NCBI RefSeq assembly: GCF_006494375.1
Contig: NZ_VHIZ01000037.1
Span: forward strand, 124,001 to 188,000
Direction: 5' to 3'
Source of the DNA: Pantoea anthophila
GTDB lineage: Bacteria > Pseudomonadota > Gammaproteobacteria > Enterobacterales > Enterobacteriaceae
DNA: 64,000 nucleotides
The position numbers and the translations under genes are program-made. Below are positions 26,762 to 35,469 of this stretch, one piece after another (positions within the stretch are counted from its first letter, which is position 1; each line of letters starts with the position of its first letter). The notes under the pieces are model-generated. The model was not told where the DNA came from. It did not search any database and saw nothing but the letters and a program-made list of their open reading frames with translations.

Positions 26762-28135
26762 ATGAGTTATCGCGGGCGCGTGGCCAGCCTTTATCTGCTG
26801 GGTTTTTTCGTCGACTTAGTGAATATGTTTATCGCCAATGTGGCATACCCTGAGATCGGCAGACAGTTTGATGCACCGGTGAGCCAGCTGGCGTGGATAA
26901 GTAATGGTTACATCCTGGGTCTGACACTGGTCATCCCGCTGAGTGGCTGGCTGGCCAGGCGTATAGGGTCCAGACGCCTGTTTATGCTTTCACTGCTGGT
27001 TTTTATGGCTGGCACCTGTGGCACAGGCGCATCAACCTCAATGGCTCAGCTCATCCTGTGGCGTTTCATCCAGGGTCTCGGCGGCGGACTGTTGATCCCC
27101 CTGGGTCAGACGATGACTTATCAGCTCTACAGGCGCAGTGAACGCGCAAAGTTATCGTCTGCCGTCATGCTGGTAGCTTTGCTCGCACCTGCACTTTCGC
27201 CTCTGTTGGGGGGTGTGCTGGTGGAGAGTCTGAACTGGCGTTGGGTGTTCCTGAGCAGCCTGCCACTCGCGGGTGTGGCGTTTGTTCTGGCGGCATGCTG
27301 GCTGAAAGCAGAGAGGGCGCAGGAATCATCTGAAGCTCTGGACCTGGTGGGTTTAATCAGCAGCTGTACCGCGCTCACGCTAATCCTTCTCGGGCTGACC
27401 GCGCTGGGTGAAGCTGACCGCTTTGCTCTGGGGGCAGGGATGCTGCTTATGGGTGTGATAACGCTGGCTGGCTACGTGAAGAACGCGCTGGGAAAGCGCC
27501 ATCCCCTGATTAACCTGCACCTTGTCAGGGAGCCGCTTCTGCAGACCGCCATGCTGATTTATCAGTTCATACCCGGGGTGTTCACCGGGGTCAGTATGCT
27601 CACCATGCTCTATCTGCAAAACCAGCTTGCTATGCACGCAGGCTTTGCGGGCGCACTGATGCTGCCATGGTCACTGGCTTCCTTTGCCGCCATCAGTCTG
27701 ACCGGCAGGCGATTTAACCTCTGGGGACCGCGCCCGCTGTTTATCGCTGGATGTCTGGTGCAGGCTGCAGGCATTGGTATGCTGGCAATGACAGACCAGA
27801 CAGCAGATGCCGTTGTTTTTGTCATCGCATTCACGTTGATGGGATTGGGTGGCAGCTTGTGTAGCAGCACGGCTCAGAGTTCTGCATTTATTCAAATCAC
27901 CCATAACGATCTGGCTGATGCCAGTGCCATATGGAATATCAACCGGCAACTCAGTTTTTGCCTGGGTGTCACACTGGTCAGCCTGCTGTTTAACCTGCTG
28001 GTGAATACAGGCTTCCCGGTGATGCGCGCTTATCATCTCTGTTTTGTTATAGCGGCATGCAGCGCTGTCGTTCCTGTGCTGTGCTGTTTTCGTATTTCAA
28101 ATCAAAAGGTTGTTAGTACCCTTAATGAGGAGTGA
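26762..28135 (+). CDS. MFS drug:H+ antiporter (DHA2-like)
   Basis: 457 residues with 12-14 predicted membrane segments. Motif A-like sequences GWLARRIGSRRLF and the antiporter motif C-like stretch around LLAPALSPLLGGVLVESLNWRWVF are seen, typical of EmrB/QacA-type exporters. The ATG at 26762 starts just before the first helix region (MSYRGRVASLYLLGFF). Divergent LysR gene likely controls it. Followed after 3 bp by an NTF2-like gene, so these two are coexpressed. Confidence 0.88.
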   Translation: MSYRGRVASLYLLGFFVDLVNMFIANVAYPEIGRQFDAPVSQLAWISNGYILGLTLVIPLSGWLARRIGSRRLFMLSLLVFMAGTCGTGASTSMAQLILWRFIQGLGGGLLIPLGQTMTYQLYRRSERAKLSSAVMLVALLAPALSPLLGGVLVESLNWRWVFLSSLPLAGVAFVLAACWLKAERAQESSEALDLVGLISSCTALTLILLGLTALGEADRFALGAGMLLMGVITLAGYVKNALGKRHPLINLHLVREPLLQTAMLIYQFIPGVFTGVSMLTMLYLQNQLAMHAGFAGALMLPWSLASFAAISLTGRRFNLWGPRPLFIAGCLVQAAGIGMLAMTDQTADAVVFVIAFTLMGLGGSLCSSTAQSSAFIQITHNDLADASAIWNINRQLSFCLGVTLVSLLFNLLVNTGFPVMRAYHLCFVIAACSAVVPVLCCFRISNQKVVSTLNEE

Positions 28136-28138
28136 AAA

Positions 28139-28534
28139 ATGAACCGTTACTGTCAGGAAGTTCTGGATGCCCATACGCTGATCAGCCGCTGGCTCGGCGA
28201 TGAAACGGCTCACGATGACGTTTGCGAGAAACTGCTGGGCCGTTTTAGTCCTGCGTTCTCCATGGTGACACCGGGCGGCACCGTGCTGGACTTTGCTGCT
28301 CTGAACACTTTTTTCCGCACGCAGCGTGGGGCAAGACCGGGTCTGAACATTGATATCGGCGATATGCAGGTCATTGCTGAAGGCGAAAAATCTGCCACCG
28401 TCGTCTATAAAGAGTGGCAGCAGCTTCCCGGACAAAGCGCCACGCTCCGTTTTTCTACGGTGGTGTTTGAATCAGAGGATGATGGCAATATACGATGGCG
28501 CCATCTGCACGAGACAGCGTTGCCGCAGGCATAA
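28139..28534 (+). CDS. NTF2-like (DUF4440-type) small protein
   Basis: 131 residues. The layout (helical N-terminus, FSPAFSMVTPGGTVLDFAALNTFF, then beta strands ending RWRHLHETALP) is typical of DUF4440/SnoaL-like NTF2-fold proteins. The ATG sits 3 bp after the MFS stop, preceded by GAGGAG within the MFS gene end, so it is translated as part of the same operon. May modify or bind the exported compound; function unknown. Confidence 0.78.
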   Translation: MNRYCQEVLDAHTLISRWLGDETAHDDVCEKLLGRFSPAFSMVTPGGTVLDFAALNTFFRTQRGARPGLNIDIGDMQVIAEGEKSATVVYKEWQQLPGQSATLRFSTVVFESEDDGNIRWRHLHETALPQA

Positions 28535-28602
28535 AATCAGATGGCTGCTAAATGCGCATAATCTATCTTATGTTAAATAAGTGTTTCAGAGAGCATGCTG
28601 CT

Positions 28603-29121
28603 ATGCGAACCGTTGTTGTTGTGCCCTACGATAATCAATGGCCTGCACTGTTTGCGGCCGAAAGTGTCATGCTAAAAACATTACTGAATGGCGCGGTTAT
28701 CGTCCTTCATCATATCGGCAGTACGTCAGTACCCGGACTTGCGGCCAAACCCATCATTGATATCCTGCTGGAAGTAACTGACATCAATGCACTGGATACC
28801 TGCTCCCCTGCATTGAGCCGCGCCGGATATCTTGCGCGCGGTGAATCGGGCATTGCCGGACGCAGATATTTCACTAAGGGAGGCGATCAGCGCAGTCATC
28901 ATCTGCATGCGTTCGCGGCGGGAGATAAAGAGATTTTGCGGCATCTTGCCTTTCGTGATTACCTGAGAGAAAACAGACGGGTTGCTGATGATTACGCTGA
29001 GCTTAAACAGGCGGCAGCTTCACTGTGCCGCAATGACAGCCAGCGTTACAGCGCGCTCAAGACCGATTTTATAGAACACCATCTGCGGATGGCGCTGCGT
29101 GCCATGAACAGTCAGTCGTGA
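28603..29121 (+). CDS. GrpB-family (UPF0157) nucleotidyltransferase-like protein
   Basis: 172 residues. The motifs VVPYDNQWPALFAAE, LHHIGSTSVPGLAAKPIIDI and the C-terminal HHLHAF and HLAFRDYLRENR identify the GrpB/UPF0157 family, which has a nucleotidyltransferase-like fold (GSTSVPG plus DI) with no defined substrate. ATG 28603 is preferred over 28552 as it begins the domain directly. Confidence 0.88.
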   Translation: MRTVVVVPYDNQWPALFAAESVMLKTLLNGAVIVLHHIGSTSVPGLAAKPIIDILLEVTDINALDTCSPALSRAGYLARGESGIAGRRYFTKGGDQRSHHLHAFAAGDKEILRHLAFRDYLRENRRVADDYAELKQAAASLCRNDSQRYSALKTDFIEHHLRMALRAMNSQS

Positions 29122-29242
29122 CGCGCCGTTATGTTAAATGAGCATGCGCCTTTTCATTTCCGCGACGGACTTCCGGCAGAGAAGACAACCCTCTGACATT
29201 TATGTAATCATTCAGTAAAATTCCTGTTCTGGTTATACCTCT

Positions 29243-30274
29243 ATGCTCTCGGTGCCCTTTCCCGTCATTACGCTGATTGCTCTGCTTTTGCTGATCGCGG
29301 CCCTCTGCATAGCAGGCGCGCGCCATAACGGCGCACTGCGCTTCCTTTTTGCCAGCTTCATCCTGATATTAATCAATACGCTGCGCTGGGAGTTTCACTC
29401 CGATCTACTGAGAAACCTGCAGTCAGTCATGGCCATTTTTCTGCCCGCTATTGCATGGAGCAGTTTCGTGCCGCCCGGCGAGCACAGGCAGAAGCGCTAT
29501 GTGCTGATGCTGTTTGTACCCGTCGTTTTGTCACTACTGATCCGACTGCTGTGGGCGCCGGCGACAGATGTCGTGCTGGGCATACTGTTTTTCAGTTATG
29601 GCGTGGCTCTTTTCAGAGCGACGGGAAAACCCCCTTTCCGTTCTCTGCGACCGGGTGAGATTTCTCACTCTGACAGGCTCGCGCTGTTTGCGGGTTTCTT
29701 TCTCTGCTCCTCTTCGCTGACTGACCTTCTGATTGCTGTCGACTTCAGCTTCAGCGGGGGGAAATATGCCACCTCGATCGTGGCAGTTACGCAATTTGCG
29801 CTGCTGCCTCTGGTGGGAACGCTTATCTTCAGACTCATCAATCCGCCCACGCTCATCGGGTCAGCCCCCGGTCAGGAGCAGAACAGAGATAAAGAGAGAG
29901 CCGGGACGGCTGAGTTGACCGCCTTATACAGTAAGCTGGAAAAGCAGGTTCGTGAGGATGAACTCTACCTGAATCCGGATGTGACACTGGCGCTGCTGGC
30001 GAGGAAAACCGGCATACCTGCCCGCCATGTTTCTGCCGCCGTTAACTCGGTCAGACAGTGCAATGTTTCACAGTGGATTAATGGATTCAGGGTTGAACGG
30101 GCAAAAGCGTTGCTGATTAACACCGCTCTGCCCGTGACGCACATCATGATGGAATCAGGCTTTATGACGAAGTCTAATTTTAATCGTGAATTCCTGCGGC
30201 TTTCCGGAACGTCGCCGGGGGCGTATCGTCAGCAGGCGCGGGATAATTCAGGGCTGACTGCAGAAAAAGCGTGA
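29243..30274 (+). CDS. Membrane-bound AraC-family regulator
   Basis: 343 residues. The N-terminal ~210 residues are highly hydrophobic with about six to seven membrane segments, followed by a linker and a C-terminal AraC HTH (about 235-335: VTLALLARKTGIPARHVSAAV and ALPVTHIMMESGFMTKSNFN). This is the layout of membrane-anchored AraC regulators with a 7TM-type sensor. Its last 95 bp overlap the convergent alpha/beta hydrolase gene. The target is not evident; the divergent GrpB side has no operator-like repeat. Confidence 0.87.
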   Translation: MLSVPFPVITLIALLLLIAALCIAGARHNGALRFLFASFILILINTLRWEFHSDLLRNLQSVMAIFLPAIAWSSFVPPGEHRQKRYVLMLFVPVVLSLLIRLLWAPATDVVLGILFFSYGVALFRATGKPPFRSLRPGEISHSDRLALFAGFFLCSSSLTDLLIAVDFSFSGGKYATSIVAVTQFALLPLVGTLIFRLINPPTLIGSAPGQEQNRDKERAGTAELTALYSKLEKQVREDELYLNPDVTLALLARKTGIPARHVSAAVNSVRQCNVSQWINGFRVERAKALLINTALPVTHIMMESGFMTKSNFNREFLRLSGTSPGAYRQQARDNSGLTAEKA

Positions 30275-31265
30275 TTTGGCTCGTCAGTTGCTGATGCAGT
30301 GCTCCGCGGTCAGCGCCCCGATCATCCTGACACACGATGCCGTCGCCGGGAGAAGCTTCATCTATAAGCTTCTCGCCACCCGGTTTGCATAACTGCATAA
30401 AACTGAAATGCGTAGCGCCCTTAACGATGCGGTAATGGTGCAGGGATGCAGGCAGGTTATCCGCAATATAGGCAGACTCCTGCGCCGCAGGCAGCTCTCC
30501 CAGGCTGTCATTACCCGCCGCCAGGATAAGAATAGGCAGCGTCATTCGGGTGAGACTTTGGGAAGTAAAACCCGGCGCTAAACCCGCATCGAGTGAAACC
30601 ACGGCACCGATCCTGCTATCACGAAGATCAGAGAAGCGATCCTGTGCGGCCACCTCATTCATTCCCAGCTTATTTGTCAGCCTGCAGTCACCACGACGCG
30701 GAAATCGCTGACAGCTGCTCAGGAAAAGCGAAGGGTCGAAACGCGCTCCGGCCAGTGAAAGCACCGTCCATCCGCCAAGCGAGTGCCCGATAGCCGCGAT
30801 TCGTGTGGTGTCCGCAGCGCCAGCAAGATCGGAATGGAGGCTGATGAAATCAATCACCCGCGAGAGTTCACGGGGGCGCCGCCACAGTTTTTTGGCCGCG
30901 TCAGGATTCTGATCGAACGTCGTCGTACCGGGATGATCGGGAGCGGCGACAATGTATCCCTGCGCGGCCAGGGCGGCTGCCAGCCAGGAGAGGTTTCTCC
31001 AGCTTCCGTTGTAGCCATGCGAAATCACAACGAGAGGATGCCTGCCAGGTATCGGGGAGGCATCAGGGATCACGCTGACCCCGACAAAAGCGGCATTTTC
31101 TCCGACCGTTTCTCTCTTCCCTTGCTGGATTGCCGGATACCAGATGGCCACACTGAGAGGACTTCCCGCCGAGTCTGATAACTCCACCTGCCGGAATCCC
31201 GGCGCTGCCTGTCCTCCTGCACAGAAAAATAAAAGGGATAACGCGATAAGGCGTGTTCTGACCAT
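30180..31265 (-). CDS. Secreted alpha/beta hydrolase (PAF-acetylhydrolase/dienelactone-hydrolase-like)
   Basis: 361 residues. Signal peptide about 1-20 (ending GQAA-P), so periplasmic. The nucleophile elbow GHSLGG is at about 163-168, the oxyanion HGYNGS region near 80-85, and the acid/base residues likely lie in AAGNDSLGE and GATHFSFM. A serine hydrolase of unknown ester or lipid substrate. The 3' end overlaps the AraC gene by 95 bp on the opposite strand. Confidence 0.87.
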   Translation of the reverse strand: MVRTRLIALSLLFFCAGGQAAPGFRQVELSDSAGSPLSVAIWYPAIQQGKRETVGENAAFVGVSVIPDASPIPGRHPLVVISHGYNGSWRNLSWLAAALAAQGYIVAAPDHPGTTTFDQNPDAAKKLWRRPRELSRVIDFISLHSDLAGAADTTRIAAIGHSLGGWTVLSLAGARFDPSLFLSSCQRFPRRGDCRLTNKLGMNEVAAQDRFSDLRDSRIGAVVSLDAGLAPGFTSQSLTRMTLPILILAAGNDSLGELPAAQESAYIADNLPASLHHYRIVKGATHFSFMQLCKPGGEKLIDEASPGDGIVCQDDRGADRGALHQQLTSQITLFLQSALNYPAPADDTPPATFRKAAGIHD

Positions 31266-31429
31266 GAGTGATGCCCTGCTGTAATGAGTGAAGGCACAGT
31301 AATAATCCGCTGCAGGGTTTCAGCGCGTCCTCAAACACGATCCAGGTCCTGATTTTTACCGGCTGCGTGGTTTTTCGCGCTTTCAGACCCTCAATAGCCT
31401 CATGACGTGACCCGGTTCAGAAGGAAGAT

Positions 31430-31456
31430 CCCGACGTGCCCATCGGCAGCGTCGGG
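31430..31456. terminator. Hairpin downstream of the DUF4432 gene
   Basis: CCCGACG and TGCC (31430-31440) pair with GGCA and CGTCGGG (31445-31448, 31450-31456; one bulged G), loop CATC. It lies 14 bp beyond the minus-strand stop. No strong T-run follows, so termination is likely but unproven. Confidence 0.5.
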
Positions 31457-31469
31457 ACAGCAGGGGGCG

Positions 31470-32678
31470 TTACTCTTTCGCGATCGGCGTCTCGCTCTCG
31501 TCAATCTTCGTCTCGCCCTGAATGCTCCTGATGCGTTTCTCTACATCACTGACCTGCTCGCTGCTGTGCAGCAGGGTGTAAGTCAGATCAAACGCGGTGC
31601 TTGCACCCGGCTGCAGCTGCTTTACGCGCTTCTGCTCACGTTCAATCGTCACCGGATAGGCATAACTGGTACCGGGTTCAATACCGGTGACATAACCCTG
31701 TTTCAGGGTGTCGGTATTTTTCCACAGGGTCAGCAGCGGCAGCTGGCGGGTATCAAACTGGATTGAGGCACCGCCCGTCCCGGCTTTATTGATGACTGCG
31801 GCAACGGTCTGGTGATTGCTGTCCGACAGCGGCTTGATGTTAAACACCATCTCATCAAAATCTTTGGTCGGACCTTTATAGGTCTGCCACTCTTTTAATC
31901 CGGCTTTGGCATAGTCGTTGAACGGACTGATACCGGACATCGGTGCCAGGAAGCGTGCGCCCTCTTCCAGAATCGGCGTGCCGAAGTTGCTGTGATAGAT
32001 GATCTGATAGTCATGCGGATAGTCAGCATGGTTGGTCAGCACATCATGCAGGCTGAAGCTGTTACTGCCCGGCACATAGCGCAGTTCGGTCAGGGTCTGC
32101 AAATCGGCTTTCTTAAAGGTGCTCTCTTTAATCAGACCCCGAATGCGGATCTCATGGGGTGCCGCATCAGCCACTTCAACCTCCAGCTGAGAGACAGGTG
32201 TGTTACCGGCTTTGCCGTGCAGCGTATAGATGCGCCCTTCGTCCGTCACCGGATGACCGGTCCATTCATAGCCGCAGCGCACCATCATCTCATTAAAGCC
32301 ATCCAGCCAGCCCAGGCCATTACGGCTTTCAAGATTGATGTAAGCCGGGTTGACCACCTCTTTCACGGGAGAATCCCAGCCCATACGGGAACCAAAACCT
32401 TCCACGCGCAACAGATTCATCCCGCGGGTCGGACTCAGCGTAATGGTCAGGCCATCCTGACTGCGAATCGTCAGGATCTTACTGCCCTCCTGCTTACCGC
32501 CGTGGAGCACTTTCTGTTCGATGCTGAACGGTTTACCCTGCAACTTCAGCTCACCGCTGGAAATCTGCCAGTTTCCCTGCTCCGTGCCTTGTTCAGCACT
32601 CGTCAGCACCCAGGTTTTTGCCGCAGCAGAACCTGAAACCAGCACCGCCAGTACTGTTAACGCCAGTTTAATCTTCAT
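31470..32678 (-). CDS. Periplasmic DUF4432 protein (aldose-1-epimerase-like)
   Basis: 402 residues with a signal peptide (about 1-20, ending SAAA-K). The body has a galactose-mutarotase-like fold pattern of the DUF4432 family (LSPTRGMNLLRVEGFGSRMGW, WLDGFNEMMVRCGYEWTGHP, DYQIIYHSNFGTPILEEGAR, then GIEPGTSYAYPVTIERE). Likely binds or epimerises a sugar in the periplasm. Monocistronic and divergent from the peroxiredoxin operon, from which it is separated by 365 bp. Confidence 0.85.
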   Translation of the reverse strand: MKIKLALTVLAVLVSGSAAAKTWVLTSAEQGTEQGNWQISSGELKLQGKPFSIEQKVLHGGKQEGSKILTIRSQDGLTITLSPTRGMNLLRVEGFGSRMGWDSPVKEVVNPAYINLESRNGLGWLDGFNEMMVRCGYEWTGHPVTDEGRIYTLHGKAGNTPVSQLEVEVADAAPHEIRIRGLIKESTFKKADLQTLTELRYVPGSNSFSLHDVLTNHADYPHDYQIIYHSNFGTPILEEGARFLAPMSGISPFNDYAKAGLKEWQTYKGPTKDFDEMVFNIKPLSDSNHQTVAAVINKAGTGGASIQFDTRQLPLLTLWKNTDTLKQGYVTGIEPGTSYAYPVTIEREQKRVKQLQPGASTAFDLTYTLLHSSEQVSDVEKRIRSIQGETKIDESETPIAKE

Positions 32679-33043
32679 TCATCGCTCCGTTAGCTGAATC
32701 GTTTTTTCATAACATAAGTAAAATTTACTGACTGAAGGTTAAAAGAAACGTGACGATGCTCACCTGACGTGAAATGGCTCTGTTTTAGCGACAGTAATGC
32801 GGGCTGAATCACATAAAAGCGTCCGGAAATGAATAATCACGACGGATTTTGTGAAACTGAACATGTCTGGCTTTACTCGATTCAGCCTGTGACACGCACT
32901 GTTCTCATAACCGGCAGATAACAGTGGATTAAAAAAACGATAAAAAAACTTTCAGACGCCGCAACTTTTTCCAGTTTTAAACGAACCTGTTAACAGGGAC
33001 GTCAGACAACCCCGTCTGATCGTCAATGGAGAGAGTAAAGCCA
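32679..33043. other. Divergent promoter region, DUF4432 / peroxiredoxin
   Basis: 365 bp, AT-rich in the middle. A 13-base palindrome AGTAAAATTTACT lies at 32717-32729 near the DUF4432 start. GTTAAC at about 32989 and CGTCTGA near 33013-33019 could be an ECF-type promoter for the peroxiredoxin operon (weak). A 10-bp leader hairpin at 32998-33024 is listed separately. Confidence 0.45.
32998..33024 (+). other. Leader hairpin just upstream of the peroxiredoxin ribosome-binding site
   Basis: GACGTCAGAC (32998-33007) pairs with GTCTGA and CGTC (33014-33019, 33021-33024; one bulged T) around AACCCC. It ends 20 bp before the ATG and 3 bp before GGAGAG. It may be an mRNA structure or, in DNA, an operator with TCAGAC-N6-GTCTGA symmetry. 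Confidence 0.5.
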
Positions 33044-33601
33044 ATGAAAAAGACCCTGAAAACCCTGGCTGTCGCGACGCTGCTGGCCCTGAGTGTTCCG
33101 GCAACCTCCGCCTTTGCGGCATTACAGGCTGGAGAGAAAGCGCCAGATTTTAAACTGGATGCGGCCCTGGCGGGTAAATCCACCACCTTTTCACTGCAAC
33201 AGGCCCTGAAAAAAGGCCCGGTTGTGCTCTACTTTTTCCCTGCGGCCTTCAGTGCGGGCTGCACGCTGGAAGCGCATGATTTTGCTGAAGCGACCGACGA
33301 GTTCAGTAAACTGGGTGCGACCGTCATTGGCGTGACCGCGGGTAACACCGATCAGATTGCGAAGTTCTCTCAGCTTGAGTGCCGTGACAAGTTTACCGTT
33401 GCCGCCGATCCGGGTGCGAAAGTTGCCGCAGAGTATAAGAGCACGATGGAGATGAAGGGGCAGAAGGTGTCAGACCGCACCTCTTACGTCATCGCGCCCG
33501 ATGGAAAAATCCTGCTGAGCTACACCGATAAAAACCCTGACGCGCATATCCAGAAAGCCATGGATGCCGTTAAGAAATATCGTCAGGCCAACCCGGCATA
33601 A
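33044..33601 (+). CDS. Periplasmic peroxiredoxin (AhpC/TSA type)
   Basis: 185 residues. A signal peptide (about 1-25, ending SAFA-A) sends it to the periplasm. The thioredoxin-fold peroxidatic Cys is Cys73 in FFPAAFSAGC, with Ser at the position usually held by Thr in the P-x3-T-x2-C motif; a second Cys113 in QLECRDKF may resolve it. I start at ATG 33044 because GGAGAG lies ahead of it. It is followed at 24 bp by a DsbD-like reductase that may recycle it. Confidence 0.9.
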   Translation: MKKTLKTLAVATLLALSVPATSAFAALQAGEKAPDFKLDAALAGKSTTFSLQQALKKGPVVLYFFPAAFSAGCTLEAHDFAEATDEFSKLGATVIGVTAGNTDQIAKFSQLECRDKFTVAADPGAKVAAEYKSTMEMKGQKVSDRTSYVIAPDGKILLSYTDKNPDAHIQKAMDAVKKYRQANPA

Positions 33602-33625
33602 CTTCATCATCTGAGCAGGTAAATC

Positions 33626-34867
33626 ATGCTGACTGCGATTGCAGCCGCCTTTCTGGGCGGCATTATTCTGAACCTCATGCCCTGCGTGTTTCCGGTGATT
33701 TCACTGAAAGCGCTGAGCCTGATCCGCCATCACGCTACCCCTTCGCACGCCAGAGCGGAGGGCGTGGCGTTTCTGCTCGGCGTCGTGGTGACCATGGTCG
33801 CCCTGACGGCGGTGCTGCTGCTGGCACGGGCAGGCGGTGCATCGGTGGGCTGGGGCTTTCAGCTGCAATCGCCACTGGTCATTGCTGCCCTGATTCTGGT
33901 GATGCTGGGTTCGGCGCTGAACCTGCTCGGACTGTTTGAAGTCGGGCTGTCGATACAGCGGGTTGGCGGCGTGGGAAGCGACCGCGGTGGTCTGGTGGGG
34001 TCGGCACTGACCGGCGCGCTGGCTATTATCGTCGCCACGCCCTGTAGCGCACCTTTTATGGCGAGCGCAGTAGGCTACGCGCTGACGCAGCCCCCGCTGG
34101 TCAGCCTGGTGATCTTTATCGCGCTGGCGCTGGGCTTCGCTGCCCCCTTCACCCTGATCTCCTTTTTCCCGGTGCTGGCGCGGATTCTGCCAAAACCGGG
34201 CGCCTGGATGAACACACTCAAACAGGGCCTGGCCTTCCCGATGCTCGGCGCGGTGGGCTGGTTGATCTGGGTACTGGAACGTCAGGCAGGCTCAGCCGCT
34301 CTGGCCGCGATCCTGGCCTGCTGCCTGCTGCTGAGTTTTGCAGCGTGGCTGTATGGCATGGCGCAGAAACGCCGTATGATGGGTCAGCATCACGGGATGC
34401 TGCATGTTGCCACCGCGTTTTTCCTCGCGCTGGTCGTGGTGCCTTTGATGAACCTCAACAGTTTTGCCGCCGCACCTGCCGACACAGATAGCGCCTCACA
34501 GGCGGCCGCTGCCGTTGCCTGGTCACCGCAAAACGTTGACGCGATCAAAGGCCAGGGCAAGCCCATTTTAGTGAACTTCACGGCCTCCTGGTGTATCACC
34601 TGTCAGGTCAACGACCGCACTTCGCTGTCGACGCAGGCGGTAAAAGCCGCGATGGCGCGCACCAGTACGATCTACATGGTGGCGGACTCCACCCAGTACA
34701 ATCCTGATGTGGAACAGGCACTCAGCGACTTCGGTCGTGGCGGACTCCCGCTCTACGTGGTCTACCCGGCTGACGGGGGGAAACCGGAAGTGCTGCCACA
34801 GGTGCTGACGCCGGGGATTGTCATTTCAGCGCTGGATAAGGCGACGGAAAAAGGAAAGAAAACCTGA
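33626..34867 (+). CDS. DsbD-like thiol:disulfide interchange protein without alpha domain
   Basis: 413 residues. About eight membrane helices carry two buried Cys, Cys20 in NLMPCVFPV and Cys140 in ATPCSAPFM, the DsbD-beta pair. A periplasmic thioredoxin-like domain at about 300-410 has the active-site CITC (Cys323 and Cys326). The N-terminal DsbD-alpha domain is missing, as in several short DsbD/ScsB relatives, so its electron acceptor must be another protein, possibly the upstream peroxiredoxin. Operon partner of both. Confidence 0.9.
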   Translation: MLTAIAAAFLGGIILNLMPCVFPVISLKALSLIRHHATPSHARAEGVAFLLGVVVTMVALTAVLLLARAGGASVGWGFQLQSPLVIAALILVMLGSALNLLGLFEVGLSIQRVGGVGSDRGGLVGSALTGALAIIVATPCSAPFMASAVGYALTQPPLVSLVIFIALALGFAAPFTLISFFPVLARILPKPGAWMNTLKQGLAFPMLGAVGWLIWVLERQAGSAALAAILACCLLLSFAAWLYGMAQKRRMMGQHHGMLHVATAFFLALVVVPLMNLNSFAAAPADTDSASQAAAAVAWSPQNVDAIKGQGKPILVNFTASWCITCQVNDRTSLSTQAVKAAMARTSTIYMVADSTQYNPDVEQALSDFGRGGLPLYVVYPADGGKPEVLPQVLTPGIVISALDKATEKGKKT

Positions 34868-34914
34868 AACGACTGAACCAACATGCGCCTGGGGCGCTGA
34901 CCGGCTGATGTCCG

Positions 34915-35469
34915 ATGCCAGAAACTGATCGGCGCGCACAGCAGTGGCCAGCGCTGATGGCACGCGCACAGGCGGGCGACAGAGCGGCCTATAACCAGTT
35001 ACTGAAAGCGATGGTTCCGGCCATCCGGGCGCTGGTGTGCAAAAAAATCCGCGACGAGGCCCTGGCTGAGGATGTGATTCAGGAGACGCTGCTGGCGATC
35101 CACCGGGTGCGGCATACCTACGATCCGCAGCGGCCTATCCTCCCCTGGGTAGCGGCTATCACCGCTGCCCGGACCATTGATGCGCTGCGTCAGCATGGCC
35201 GACGTCAGGAAGTCCAGGATGAGGAGGTGCTGCAACGCCAGCCTGCTGCCGGGGCTGACACCGCCGCCGATGCCGATATCCTCTCGGGTTATCTGGACAC
35301 CCTTCCGCTGCGCCAGCGGGAAATTGTTGAATCCGTACATCTGCGTGAGCAGAGCCTGGCGCAGGCGGCCGCTGAAACGCATCAGTCGCTCTCTGCGGTT
35401 AAATCCCTGTTGCATCGCGCAATGGTTAATCTTCGTAAATATGGACGGGGTCATCATGAAAAATCATGA
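34915..35469 (+). CDS. ECF RNA polymerase sigma factor
   Basis: 184 residues. Sigma region 2 spans about 15-90 (ALAEDVIQETLLAIHRVRHTYDP and ILPWVAAITAARTIDALR) and region 4 about 125-175 (LDTLPLRQREIVESVHLREQ and LSAVKSLLHRAMVNLRKYG). It is paired with an NrsF-type anti-sigma that overlaps its end by 14 bp. This SigF/EcfF-like class in Caulobacter and relatives responds to heavy metal or oxidative stress; here the peroxiredoxin/DsbD genes just upstream are the natural targets. Confidence 0.9.
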   Translation: MPETDRRAQQWPALMARAQAGDRAAYNQLLKAMVPAIRALVCKKIRDEALAEDVIQETLLAIHRVRHTYDPQRPILPWVAAITAARTIDALRQHGRRQEVQDEEVLQRQPAAGADTAADADILSGYLDTLPLRQREIVESVHLREQSLAQAAAETHQSLSAVKSLLHRAMVNLRKYGRGHHEKS

